DNA of 64,000 nucleotides, taken from contig OY780938.1 in assembly GCA_963676045.1 (NCBI GenBank), forward strand, positions 806,001-870,000, in the 5' to 3' direction. The notes beneath the pieces were generated by a model. The model saw only the letters and a list, made by a program, of their open reading frames with translations. It was not told the DNA's origin and did not search any database. How positions within the stretch are numbered: position 1 is the first letter of the stretch; every line of letters begins with the position of its first letter. A program made the position numbers and the translations under genes. Origin of the DNA: Methanogranum sp963676045 (lineage in GTDB: Archaea; Thermoplasmatota; Thermoplasmata; Methanomassiliicoccales; Methanomethylophilaceae). Shown one piece after another: positions 8,363-16,167 of this stretch.

Positions 8363-8925
8363 TCCTCACCTCCCTGTCTCTTCTTACGATCTTCCTCGAG
8401 CCACTGGATCTTTCCAAGTCCAGGCTGACGCATGGTCAATCCGATCTTGCTGTCCTGTGGATTTTTCTCGTTGAGGTCGATACTTACTATCCTTGCCTTT
8501 ACGATATCTCCGAGGGCCAATGTCCTTCCGGTGTCCTTTCCTATGAGTCTCTGGTTGACCTCATCGATGTCGACACGGTCATCCATTACCTGACTGATGT
8601 GTAGCAATCCGTCCAAAGGTCCGAATCTGACGAATGCACCGAATTTCAATATCTCCACAACGACACCTATGATGATCTCGTTGTCTTTTGGCTTGAAGAC
8701 GATCTGCTCATACTTCACAGTCTGATAGACCGCTCCGTCCCCATGGACTATGCGTCCTGGTCCGACCGGTTCTACATTCCTTATGAGTACTGTGACGGAT
8801 TTGTCCTCTGTGAGTTTACCTTCATAGGTATCCCACGTAAGCGCATCGATCACTTTCGAAATGTCCTCGTTTAACTCTACAGGAGGGATGCGGACTATCC
8901 TCTCGGCCTCTGTTAACATGTACAT
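8359..8925 (-). CDS. rpo7: RNA polymerase subunit Rpo7 (RpoE')
   Basis: Stalk subunit that pairs with Rpo4 and binds emerging RNA. An N-terminal tip domain (residues 1-80, with ERIVRIPP and WDTYEGKLT) is followed by an S1/OB domain (residues 82-170, with VVEILKFGAFVRFGPLDGLLHISQ). The charged C-terminal tail ends KKRQGGEE. It is the first gene of its operon, with AGAGGA before ATG 8925 and a strong TATA box upstream. Confidence 0.95.
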   Translation of the reverse strand: MYMLTEAERIVRIPPVELNEDISKVIDALTWDTYEGKLTEDKSVTVLIRNVEPVGPGRIVHGDGAVYQTVKYEQIVFKPKDNEIIIGVVVEILKFGAFVRFGPLDGLLHISQVMDDRVDIDEVNQRLIGKDTGRTLALGDIVKARIVSIDLNEKNPQDSKIGLTMRQPGLGKIQWLEEDRKKRQGGEE

Positions 8926-8960
8926 GGCGGATCCTCTTGAATACTCTGATTATACCCAAC

Positions 8961-8972
8961 TTATATATAAAA
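8961..8972 (-). promoter_or_regulatory. TATA box of the rpo7 operon
   Basis: On the minus strand the sequence reads TTTTATATATAAG, 36-47 nt before the Rpo7 start. It implies a short leader carrying the AGAGGA ribosome binding site. Confidence 0.7.
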
Positions 8973-9013
8973 TTCGTGCGAGGCCATTAATCTACGCGCG
9001 ATAAATAAAAGAA

Positions 9014-9029
9014 GGAGGGCGGACCCTCC
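9014..9029 (-). terminator. Terminator of the pyrophosphatase gene
   Basis: GGAGGG and CCCTCC form a 6-bp stem around a 4-nt loop 10 nt after the hppA stop. On the minus strand it is followed by TTCTTTTATTTAT, a T-rich release tract. Confidence 0.65.
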
Positions 9030-9038
9030 GATTGATGT

Positions 9039-11228
9039 TTAAGGTACCACGAACAGTACAGCTGTCACAAGGCATATTGTGGACAGCAACTTTACCAAGA
9101 CGTGGATAGATGGACCGGCGGTATCCTTGAACGGATCTCCGATCGTGTCTCCTACGACTGCGGCAGCGTGTGCAGGTGATTTCTTTCCACCATGGCTACC
9201 ACTCTCGATGTACTTCTTGGCATTGTCCCATGCCCCTCCCCCGTTGTTGAGGAAGTTTGCCATGAGGATACCTACTATCGTACCTACCATTATGAGTGCT
9301 CCGACCGCCTGATATGCGAAGTCCTCGAAGCCTTCGATATTACCGAAGACCAGCCTGTATATCACACCGAAGGCCACGGGCACCACTATTGGCAACAATG
9401 CTGGAACGACCATCGCCCTCAATGCACCGCGTGTCGCTATGTCCACACATTCAGCATAGTTAGGCTCTTCTGTGCCTTTCATTATTCCAGGGTGCTCACG
9501 GAACTGCCTGCGGACCTCCTCGATCATCTCACCGGCTGCCCTGCTGACAGCACGTATCGCGAGTGACGCGAAGAAGAACACCAGAACTGCACCTACGAGT
9601 CCTCCGACGAATATCAGAGGCTGTCCGATGTTGACAATGAATACTTCACTTATTGTCAATCCCTTGATCTCGGCCACGATCTCGAAGAATGCGGCGAACA
9701 ACAGGAATGCCGCAAGAGCTGCTGAAGCCATGGCATATCCCTTTGTAAGGGCCTTTGTTGTGTTTCCAGCTGCATCGAGCTTATCTGTCCTGTTCCTTAC
9801 ATCCTCTGGCTGGTTGGACATCTCGGCTATGCCTCCACCGTTGTCGGTGATAGGTCCGAATGTGTCCTCTGCGAGTATGAATGCTGATGATGCCAACATG
9901 GCTATTGTACCGACTGCGGTTCCATAGAATCCGAAGATCATCTGGTCTGATCCTGCTGGTGCTGCAAAATATCCAAGGAGGTAGGTCGCTATGATCGCAA
10001 AAACGATACATACGACGGGCAGGACTGTGGACTCAAGTCCCACAGCTATACCCTCTATGACGTTCGTTGCAGGTCCTGTCTCGGATGCCTGAGCTATGTC
10101 TTGGACTGGCTTGTGGTCTCCAGTGTAATACTGTGTGAGATACACAATTGCGAGTCCGAGGATTATTCCCACGACACCGGCTATTGTGAAGAAATACCAA
10201 TTATCGCATTCTCCATGCAACAGGTAATACGTGGTGATCACTAGGAACACTATGACCAATGCAATAGTCAGATAGTAACCCTTGTTGAGTGACTTGCATA
10301 TGTCTGAATCCTCTGTTGGGAGCCTTACTACCAGTATTCCAACGAGTGATGCTATCAATCCAAAGGCCATCAGGACCAATGGGAGATAGACCCAGTTGTT
10401 GGAAAGACCAGCAACGCACGCCACAACAGCGGTACCTATGACCATCGCACCGATTATCTCGGCTGCGGTTGATTCGAATATATCTGCTCCACGTCCTGCA
10501 CAGTCTCCAACGTTGTCTCCCACGAGGTCCGCTATTACAGCTGGATTCCTTGGGTCATCCTCTGGAATGCCTGCCTCGACCTTACCTACAAGATCAGCAC
10601 CGACATCGGCAGCCTTGGTGTAGATTCCACCGCCCAACTGGGCGAACAAGGCTGCGAATGATGCACCGAAGGCGTATCCTACGACGGCGTGAAGTGTGGG
10701 TGTCAAAGATCCACCGGAAGAATCTCCAGCGAGGGCATTGAAAAGAAGAACCACTGCGAAAAGTCCCACGAGGCTCAATGCGGAAACTGCTATGCCTGAG
10801 AGGGCACCTCCACGGAATGAGCATTTGAATGCATCGTCGAGTGAATTTCTCGCTGCGCTCGCTGTCCTTATGTTAGAATTGACCGAGACCCTCATACCGA
10901 TGAAACCGGATAATATTGAGAATCCTGCACCTATCAAGAAGGCGACCGCGACCTTGGGTCCAAGGTAGTTCTGAAAGCTAGGTACCAATCCTGCAACCGC
11001 AAGAATGATTGCCAAGACAATGCTCACAATCCCTATCGTTTTATATTGGCGCTTCAAGTATGCCATTGCACCGATCTCGATAGCATCGGAGACCTTCTGC
11101 ATCTCAGGGGTGCCTTTGTCTCTTGACCAGACATCCTTGAAGAAATACAATGCGAAGATCACCGCAACTATCGCTGCGATAGGGATCATGAACAACATAT
11201 TGCTCGTATCTAATACGTCAATTATCAT
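9039..11228 (-). CDS. hppA: Membrane-bound ion-translocating pyrophosphatase (K+-independent type)
   Basis: Polytopic membrane enzyme of 729 residues that couples pyrophosphate hydrolysis to ion pumping, with about 16 helices. Catalytic blocks are GGIYTKAADVGADLVGK with the following DDPRNPAVIADLVGDNVGD, ITDNGGGIAEM and the C-terminal DTIGDPFKDTAGPS. The residue that decides potassium dependence is Lys in GNTTKALTKG (around 490), which marks the K+-independent class; members of that class studied so far mostly pump H+. It recovers energy from PPi made in biosynthesis. Confidence 0.95.
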   Translation of the reverse strand: MIIDVLDTSNMLFMIPIAAIVAVIFALYFFKDVWSRDKGTPEMQKVSDAIEIGAMAYLKRQYKTIGIVSIVLAIILAVAGLVPSFQNYLGPKVAVAFLIGAGFSILSGFIGMRVSVNSNIRTASAARNSLDDAFKCSFRGGALSGIAVSALSLVGLFAVVLLFNALAGDSSGGSLTPTLHAVVGYAFGASFAALFAQLGGGIYTKAADVGADLVGKVEAGIPEDDPRNPAVIADLVGDNVGDCAGRGADIFESTAAEIIGAMVIGTAVVACVAGLSNNWVYLPLVLMAFGLIASLVGILVVRLPTEDSDICKSLNKGYYLTIALVIVFLVITTYYLLHGECDNWYFFTIAGVVGIILGLAIVYLTQYYTGDHKPVQDIAQASETGPATNVIEGIAVGLESTVLPVVCIVFAIIATYLLGYFAAPAGSDQMIFGFYGTAVGTIAMLASSAFILAEDTFGPITDNGGGIAEMSNQPEDVRNRTDKLDAAGNTTKALTKGYAMASAALAAFLLFAAFFEIVAEIKGLTISEVFIVNIGQPLIFVGGLVGAVLVFFFASLAIRAVSRAAGEMIEEVRRQFREHPGIMKGTEEPNYAECVDIATRGALRAMVVPALLPIVVPVAFGVIYRLVFGNIEGFEDFAYQAVGALIMVGTIVGILMANFLNNGGGAWDNAKKYIESGSHGGKKSPAHAAAVVGDTIGDPFKDTAGPSIHVLVKLLSTICLVTAVLFVVP

Positions 11229-11270
11229 CGTTTATAACCCCATTTGGTTGATTCGGGATATGGCAAGCTC

Positions 11271-11280
11271 GTATATAAGT
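11271..11280 (-). promoter_or_regulatory. TATA box of hppA
   Basis: On the minus strand ACTTATATAC lies about 45 nt before the hppA start. A second TATA-like element (TTTATATAAG, 11291-11300) overlaps the stop of the gene upstream. Confidence 0.55.
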
Positions 11281-11291
11281 GCACACCACTC

Positions 11292-11747
11292 TTATATAAA
11301 GGGGCCCCTCAGACAACCTTTCTTGACACATATGTTCTCCATGTCGAGAACCCCGTTATTCTCATCCACGATGAATATCTCCCTGTTCTCCCCGATGTAA
11401 CCTTGACCCAAGATAGATATTGGATTGATAGCTGGAATATCGAATATCTTGGCAGCGAGAACAGAGCCTATGTTACAAGTCAAAACTACCACTGCATCCG
11501 GATTGCCTTCCATCTCCCTTGATGCCTCGATCACCTTCTTCTCAACACATGATGCAGAGGTGTGACCTATCCAAACTACATCGACACCATCATCCCTGAG
11601 CTTGTCGCCCAGCCTTATCGCAGCCTCGGAACCGCCAACGCCGTCTGATAATCTGGCACATGTGTTGCATGTCCATATTGCTACCTTTTTGCATTTGAGT
11701 TCTTGCAAAAGTTCAGAGTAGTCTCTATCCCTGACCATGACCATCAT
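11292..11747 (-). CDS. MetV-like zinc protein (MTHFR C-terminal domain family)
   Basis: A stand-alone 151-residue protein of the family called methylenetetrahydrofolate reductase C-terminal domain (MetV in acetogens). It has TCNTCARLSDGVGG near residues 26-39, SASCVEKK, LTCNIGSVLAAKI and a C-terminal CVKKGCLRGPF, keeping the Cys positions expected for a metal site. In acetogens MetV partners MetF, but no MetF neighbour is seen. Its role is unknown here; a link to methyl or redox metabolism is inference. Confidence 0.7.
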   Translation of the reverse strand: MMVMVRDRDYSELLQELKCKKVAIWTCNTCARLSDGVGGSEAAIRLGDKLRDDGVDVVWIGHTSASCVEKKVIEASREMEGNPDAVVVLTCNIGSVLAAKIFDIPAINPISILGQGYIGENREIFIVDENNGVLDMENICVKKGCLRGPFI

Positions 11748-11794
11748 GATCGAAAGATAGTCAACTGATTATATAGGGAATCGCATTAACGAAT

Positions 11795-12493
11795 GTGAAT
11801 GCCATAGAACAGAACATTGCGGGATTGGTGATGGTATATTGCCTGATCTCCTTTGTCCTCTTATTATGCCTACATCATCTCAAGAAAAACCCTGATGCCA
11901 ATATACGAAAGATCATCCACATCTCCATAGGGAATTTTGTATTCATCTGGTGGTTATTCACAGAATGGTGGGTGATGGTCGTTTTCTTTGTCATCCCTTT
12001 CGCACTGATATTGTATAAGACCATCCTCAAATCTGATGGGTCTTCCATCATAGGGAGGGCCACAGATGAAGGCAGCGTAACTGGTCTGCTGTTCTATGCT
12101 CTCGCGATCGGCGTAATTGTAAGTTTGTTCTTCCATCATTTCGTAGCTGCATCTATCGGTATCGTAGCTATGACATATGGAGACAGCATGGGGAGCATAA
12201 TAGGGAAACGCTATGGAAAACACAAGATATTCCATAACAAAAGTTTGGAAGGTTCGCTTGCGGTGTTTGCATTCACCGCCATAATGGCATTCGTGATAAT
12301 CATATTCTACTCGTTCCTCATTTCCAACGGACTTTATTCAAACAGCAGTGCCAGTGCAATAATTCCAACATGGGGTGTTTGTATTATTGCGGGAATTGTT
12401 GCCACTTTGTTGGAAATGCTTACCCCAGGGGACTTTGATAACCTGACCGTCCCGATCTGCGTAACTCTGGCACTTTGTATTTTAGGTATGTGA
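11795..12493 (+). CDS. Polyprenol/dolichol kinase-like membrane protein (VTE5/SEC59 family)
   Basis: A 232-residue protein with about seven membrane helices. The conserved CTP-dependent isoprenol kinase block is visible: YGDSMGSIIGKRYGKHK (about 129-145), then NKSLEGSLAVF, and a C-terminal LEMLTPGDFDNLTVP. The family includes dolichol kinase and phytol kinase; the archaeal substrate is probably a polyprenol or geranylgeraniol. It starts with GTG 11795, because the ATG 2 nt before meets a stop at once. The kinase-like gene that follows starts 4 nt downstream. Confidence 0.8.
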   Translation: MNAIEQNIAGLVMVYCLISFVLLLCLHHLKKNPDANIRKIIHISIGNFVFIWWLFTEWWVMVVFFVIPFALILYKTILKSDGSSIIGRATDEGSVTGLLFYALAIGVIVSLFFHHFVAASIGIVAMTYGDSMGSIIGKRYGKHKIFHNKSLEGSLAVFAFTAIMAFVIIIFYSFLISNGLYSNSSASAIIPTWGVCIIAGIVATLLEMLTPGDFDNLTVPICVTLALCILGM

Positions 12494-12497
12494 TCAA

Positions 12498-13058
12498 ATG
12501 ACCTGGTATGTTTTTGATGGAATGGATGGAAGCGGGAAAACGACGGCAGCGTATGCACTCAAGGATATACTTGAGTCGAAAGGCAGGAGTGTGATGATTA
12601 TCACCCATCCAGATAGGGATCGCTTTTTTGGGGAATTATCCGCCGAATGTCTTCTAAAACAAGGTAAAGCTGCAAAGATGTTCACTACTATTTTCTTCAT
12701 ATTCAATATATTTGGGTCATTAATACGTTTAAAATCAAGCGATAAAGATGATGTCATTTTCGTAAGATACACCATGTCTGTTTGTTATCTTCCTGAAAAA
12801 AATGTACGCATGGCATATAGGATATTGACCGCGATACTTCCAAAACCAGATGTCCTGATATACAAGGATGTTGAAGAAAAAACAGCCTTGGAAAGGATAG
12901 ATGAAAGAGGGGAAAAAAGGGAAATGTTCGAAAACATGGAATCCTTGAAGGAAACAAGGAAAAAAATGATGATGATATCTGATGACTGGAACATCATAGA
13001 TGCAGAGGACACCCCGGAAGAGGTCGCCGATCGTCTGCGCACACTTATCCAGGATTGA
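12498..13058 (+). CDS. Thymidylate kinase-like P-loop kinase
   Basis: A 186-residue P-loop protein of the dTMP kinase type. Walker A is GMDGSGKTT (8-16), and the PDVLIYKDVEEKTALERI block matches the TMPK core. The usual DR[YH] substrate motif is altered to VRYTMS. Cotranscription with the polyprenol kinase-like gene and the altered motif leave open that it acts on another monophosphate. Confidence 0.72.
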   Translation: MTWYVFDGMDGSGKTTAAYALKDILESKGRSVMIITHPDRDRFFGELSAECLLKQGKAAKMFTTIFFIFNIFGSLIRLKSSDKDDVIFVRYTMSVCYLPEKNVRMAYRILTAILPKPDVLIYKDVEEKTALERIDERGEKREMFENMESLKETRKKMMMISDDWNIIDAEDTPEEVADRLRTLIQD

Positions 13059-13066
13059 TCAGGGGA

Positions 13067-13849
13067 TCATCGTGCCTTCATGTTCTTACGAATCAGGCCA
13101 ACGATCTCAGATGCATTCGCTGAGTAACCATCTGCCCCTATCTCCTCTGCCCATTGCTGACTGCAAGGGGCTCCTCCCACTATGACCTTTACATTGATCT
13201 CTTCGTTCCTGACACTTTTAACTATGTCCTTCTGAGCGATCAGAGTTGTCGTCATCAATGCCGAAGCACCGATTATGGATGCGCTGAATTCCTCTGCCGC
13301 CTCGATGAATTCTTCCGTGGTCTTATCTGAACCGATATCTATCACATTGTAGCCTGCACCACGGAGCATGGCACAGCATACATCCTTGCCTATCTCGTGT
13401 ATGTCTCCCTTGACAGAGCCCATTACGACATTGCCCATCGATGATTTCCTTCCATCCTCCATCAAAGGCTCCAACATGCTTATCGCCAATTCCATCGCTT
13501 TTGATGCCGCTACCAATTGAGGTAGGAAAAGTCTACCTTCATTGAACATCCTTCCGATCGTATCCATTCCGAGGCTGAGTCCATCTCTTATTATCTCCAA
13601 TGGAGGTATGCCCATTCTGATTGCTTCGTTGACGGTTTTTTCTGTCAATTTCGTATTCCACGTTTCAACGGATTTGACCAAATCGGCCATGATGTCTGCC
13701 TTGTTCCTCATAATCGCTCCATCTAGCGGCCCGAAAGAGCAGCGACCGCCCATCTGCTGGATACTTATACTGTTACAATTCATCGAAGTCACCTCATTTA
13801 GCTTATTTTCCATCCAAGACCTGCCTTTTCTCAGTATTTGATCATTCAA
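13067..13849 (-). CDS. Methyltransferase corrinoid protein (MtaC/MtbC/MttC type)
   Basis: Carrier protein whose cobamide accepts a methyl group from a substrate-specific methyltransferase and passes it on toward coenzyme M. A helical cap (residues 55-130, ending FLPQLVAASKAM) precedes the B12-binding Rossmann domain with the base-off motif GDIHEIGKD (His ligand) and IGASALMTTT. An N-terminal stretch of about 45 residues (two Cys) before MRNKADIM is unusual; an internal start there is possible. No methyltransferase gene is adjacent, so the substrate cannot be read from context. A TATA box and palindrome lie upstream. Confidence 0.88.
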   Translation of the reverse strand: MNDQILRKGRSWMENKLNEVTSMNCNSISIQQMGGRCSFGPLDGAIMRNKADIMADLVKSVETWNTKLTEKTVNEAIRMGIPPLEIIRDGLSLGMDTIGRMFNEGRLFLPQLVAASKAMELAISMLEPLMEDGRKSSMGNVVMGSVKGDIHEIGKDVCCAMLRGAGYNVIDIGSDKTTEEFIEAAEEFSASIIGASALMTTTLIAQKDIVKSVRNEEINVKVIVGGAPCSQQWAEEIGADGYSANASEIVGLIRKNMKAR

Positions 13850-13860
13850 TTTGTGATTGA

Positions 13861-13876
13861 TTAGACGAATGTCTAA
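13861..13876. promoter_or_regulatory. Operator-like palindrome before the corrinoid gene
   Basis: TTAGAC-GAAT-GTCTAA is a perfect 6-bp inverted repeat between the TATA box and the start codon, at the expected transcription start. That is a typical place for an archaeal repressor site. Confidence 0.45.
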
Positions 13877-13877
13877 T

Positions 13878-13891
13878 AGTATTTATATATT
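13878..13891 (-). promoter_or_regulatory. TATA box of the corrinoid protein gene
   Basis: On the minus strand TAATATATAAATAC lies about 30-40 nt before ATG 13849. A transcript from it would begin near 13855-13860 and have almost no leader. Confidence 0.55.
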
Positions 13892-14089
13892 ATCGAGTAA
13901 ATATCAAATTATAATCATAATCATTAAAAAATATTTTATTGAAATGAATGAAATAGATACAAATGTACAATGCCGATATTGCTCGAAATCGCAATCCTTC
14001 AAAAAATCTAAGGTTACAATATATTTATCGCGGGCGAATTGTATATAATGGAGGAACACTTGAACAGTGACAAACAGAGTTGACTCTAT

Positions 14090-15040
14090 ATGGCCAAGGC
14101 AAAGTTAGAGCTCATAGCAGTTGAGGACATTAAAGTAAGCAAGGGAATGACAGTAGATCAAATGCTCAAAGCAATGGGCAACGCAGGTGGATTCACTGCT
14201 CAGAAACTTGCGGATGCGACAGATATCGCAGAATCGATGATCAAGAAAAAGGACTGCTTGAAGATCCTTTCTTTCCCCGCCTGTATCATGGCAACAGGTA
14301 CCCGTGGTGTGATAGTTGATATGGTGAAGAACCACATGGTCGACCTAATCATAACGACCTGCGGCACTCTGGATCACGATCTTGCAAGAACATTCGCTGA
14401 TTACTACAAAGGCGACTTCATGATGGATGATGCCATGTTGAGAGATAAATACGAGATCAGCAGGCTCGGAAATGTACTGGTTCCTGATTCATGCTACGGA
14501 ATTGTGTTGGAAGATAATCTCCTCCCTATGTTCGAGGACATCTTCAAGGACACGACATCATTGACGACGCACGAGATAATAGACAAAGTAGGAGAGAAAC
14601 TCAACAATGAGGACAGCCTACTCTATCAGTGCCACAAGAACAAGATCCCGATAGTCGTCCCTGGAATAACAGATGGATCTTTTGGATGCCAACTATGGAT
14701 GTATTACCAGTTCCACAGAAAACTCAGGATCGACCTTTTCGGTGATGAGCAGATGCTGAGCGAAATGACGAACGAGGCCAAGAATACCGGTGCCATAATA
14801 ATCGGCGGAGGGATATCCAAGCATCACGTCATCTGGTGGAACCAATTCCGCGGAGGACTTGATTACTGCATATACCTTACAACAGCGGAAGAATATGACG
14901 GTTCACTCTCTGGAGCCCGCATAAGAGAAGCGGTTTCCTGGGGAAAAGTAAAAGAAGATGCCAAGAAGATGACTGTGGAAGGGGATGCGACAATCACGCT
15001 TCCCTTGATATATGCAGGACTCGTTGACAGGCTCCTGTAA
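14090..15040 (+). CDS. dys: Deoxyhypusine synthase
   Basis: Transfers the aminobutyl group of spermidine (or uses agmatine in some archaea) to a lysine of aIF5A. The catalytic lysine block EAVSWGKVKEDA is intact near residues 285-296, with GGGISKHH and FPACIMATGTRG for NAD and substrate binding. The length of 316 residues is normal. TATA-like sequence (ATATATTTATC, about 14018-14028) precedes it. The IDH-like gene follows after 11 nt. Confidence 0.94.
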   Translation: MAKAKLELIAVEDIKVSKGMTVDQMLKAMGNAGGFTAQKLADATDIAESMIKKKDCLKILSFPACIMATGTRGVIVDMVKNHMVDLIITTCGTLDHDLARTFADYYKGDFMMDDAMLRDKYEISRLGNVLVPDSCYGIVLEDNLLPMFEDIFKDTTSLTTHEIIDKVGEKLNNEDSLLYQCHKNKIPIVVPGITDGSFGCQLWMYYQFHRKLRIDLFGDEQMLSEMTNEAKNTGAIIIGGGISKHHVIWWNQFRGGLDYCIYLTTAEEYDGSLSGARIREAVSWGKVKEDAKKMTVEGDATITLPLIYAGLVDRLL

Positions 15041-15051
15041 AGGGAATACAT

Positions 15052-16050
15052 ATGGCAAAGAGGATATTAGCTCTACCAGGTGACGGGGCAGGACCCGAAC
15101 TGATATCATCCGCAGCATCTGTGATCAGCGCTGCCACTGCAGATGTGGATATCGTATTCGGCGATGTCGGCATGACCGCATACAAGAAAACGGAGCATTA
15201 TCTTCCTCAAGAGACCATGGACCTCGCAATCGATTCAGATGCGATAATCGCCGGAGAGGTTATCAAAAGACCTAACGACATGAGATACCGCGATCCGTTA
15301 AGGGTCCTTAAGAAACAACTTAATCTTTATGCAGTGATGAGAAAATTCTATCCCTTATGCGACCGCATTGGTACCAAGGGGGTAGACCTCATCATAATGA
15401 CTGGTAATCCAGATTCCCTACTCAATATCATAGAGAAGGAAAATTTGGATGGAGTGGTGGCGGAGAAATTCATTTCGAATGATAACTGCAAGAACTTGTT
15501 CAAATTGACCATGAGAGTGGCGGAGATCAAAGGCAGACACACCATAACATGTGCACACATGTCCGAGATGTTCCCACATTCGGATGGTGTGTTCATAGAT
15601 CTTTTCTATAAAGAATTGGCAGCATCGGAATTCATATTGAACGACGAGCAGGCCGACAGCATTGCTTCCAGACTTGTATCGAACCCATCATCATATGATG
15701 TTATCGTGTGCACTGATATGTACGGTTCCATGCTTTCAGGTGTGGCAGCAGGACTTGTTGGCGGACCGCATCTGACTCCTATCGGGAGCATTGGCGACAA
15801 ACAAGGCATGTTCGAACCGATGCGCAAACCGACCATCGACACTGTTAACGGAATAGTGAATCCTACTTCCGCCATACTATCTGGAGCGATGGCAATGGAC
15901 CAGATTGGCATGCCACGCATCGGCGAGAACATAAGGCATGCCGTGAGGACAGTTTATCAGAACGGCGATGTAACACCTGATGTTGGCGGTAAGGCGACAT
16001 CAAAAGAGTTCACGGACAGCATAATAAAGATCCTTAAGAGCGAATCTTGA
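15052..16050 (+). CDS. Degenerate isocitrate/isopropylmalate dehydrogenase-like protein
   Basis: The fold of the beta-decarboxylating dehydrogenases is clear across 332 residues: LPGDGAGPELI at the start, LNLYAVMRKFYPL, and NPTSAILSGAM near the end. The active site is not preserved. RENTEG is replaced by TGNPDS, the VHKAN lysine region reads TCAHMSEM, the metal-binding GDILSD reads GSMLSG, and the NAD loop HGSAPDIAG reads MRKPTIDTV. Normal dehydrogenase activity is therefore unlikely. It is probably co-transcribed with deoxyhypusine synthase; its function is unknown. Confidence 0.75.
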   Translation: MAKRILALPGDGAGPELISSAASVISAATADVDIVFGDVGMTAYKKTEHYLPQETMDLAIDSDAIIAGEVIKRPNDMRYRDPLRVLKKQLNLYAVMRKFYPLCDRIGTKGVDLIIMTGNPDSLLNIIEKENLDGVVAEKFISNDNCKNLFKLTMRVAEIKGRHTITCAHMSEMFPHSDGVFIDLFYKELAASEFILNDEQADSIASRLVSNPSSYDVIVCTDMYGSMLSGVAAGLVGGPHLTPIGSIGDKQGMFEPMRKPTIDTVNGIVNPTSAILSGAMAMDQIGMPRIGENIRHAVRTVYQNGDVTPDVGGKATSKEFTDSIIKILKSES

Positions 16051-16070
16051 ATGGCTTCCAATCGAAACTA

Positions 16071-16079
16071 TTATTTATA
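16071..16079 (+). promoter_or_regulatory. TATA box of the Ehr-like operon
   Basis: TTATTTATA lies about 80 nt before the first TTG start and 27 nt before ATG 16099, placing the transcript start close to that ATG. Confidence 0.5.
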
Positions 16080-16098
16080 GTAATACCTACGGCGACTT

Positions 16099-16167
16099 AT
16101 GAAGCGGGACCTTACACGCAGCATTGCGATGATGTTCCATCAGGTGATCATACTTGATACAGCCTGA
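16099..16167 (+). other. Possible leaderless 22-codon upstream ORF
   Basis: ATG 16099 sits at the position predicted for the transcript start, and its 22-codon frame (MKRDLTRSIAMM...) ends at TGA 16165-16167. It overlaps the TTG start of the next gene in another frame, which could couple the two. It may equally be a chance frame. Confidence 0.25.

Noticed and set aside
13944..14048. A 34-codon frame with CRYC resembling the start of an IS1-type InsA zinc finger
   Set aside because: Only one CxxC, no transposase follows, and the frame overlaps the TATA region of deoxyhypusine synthase.
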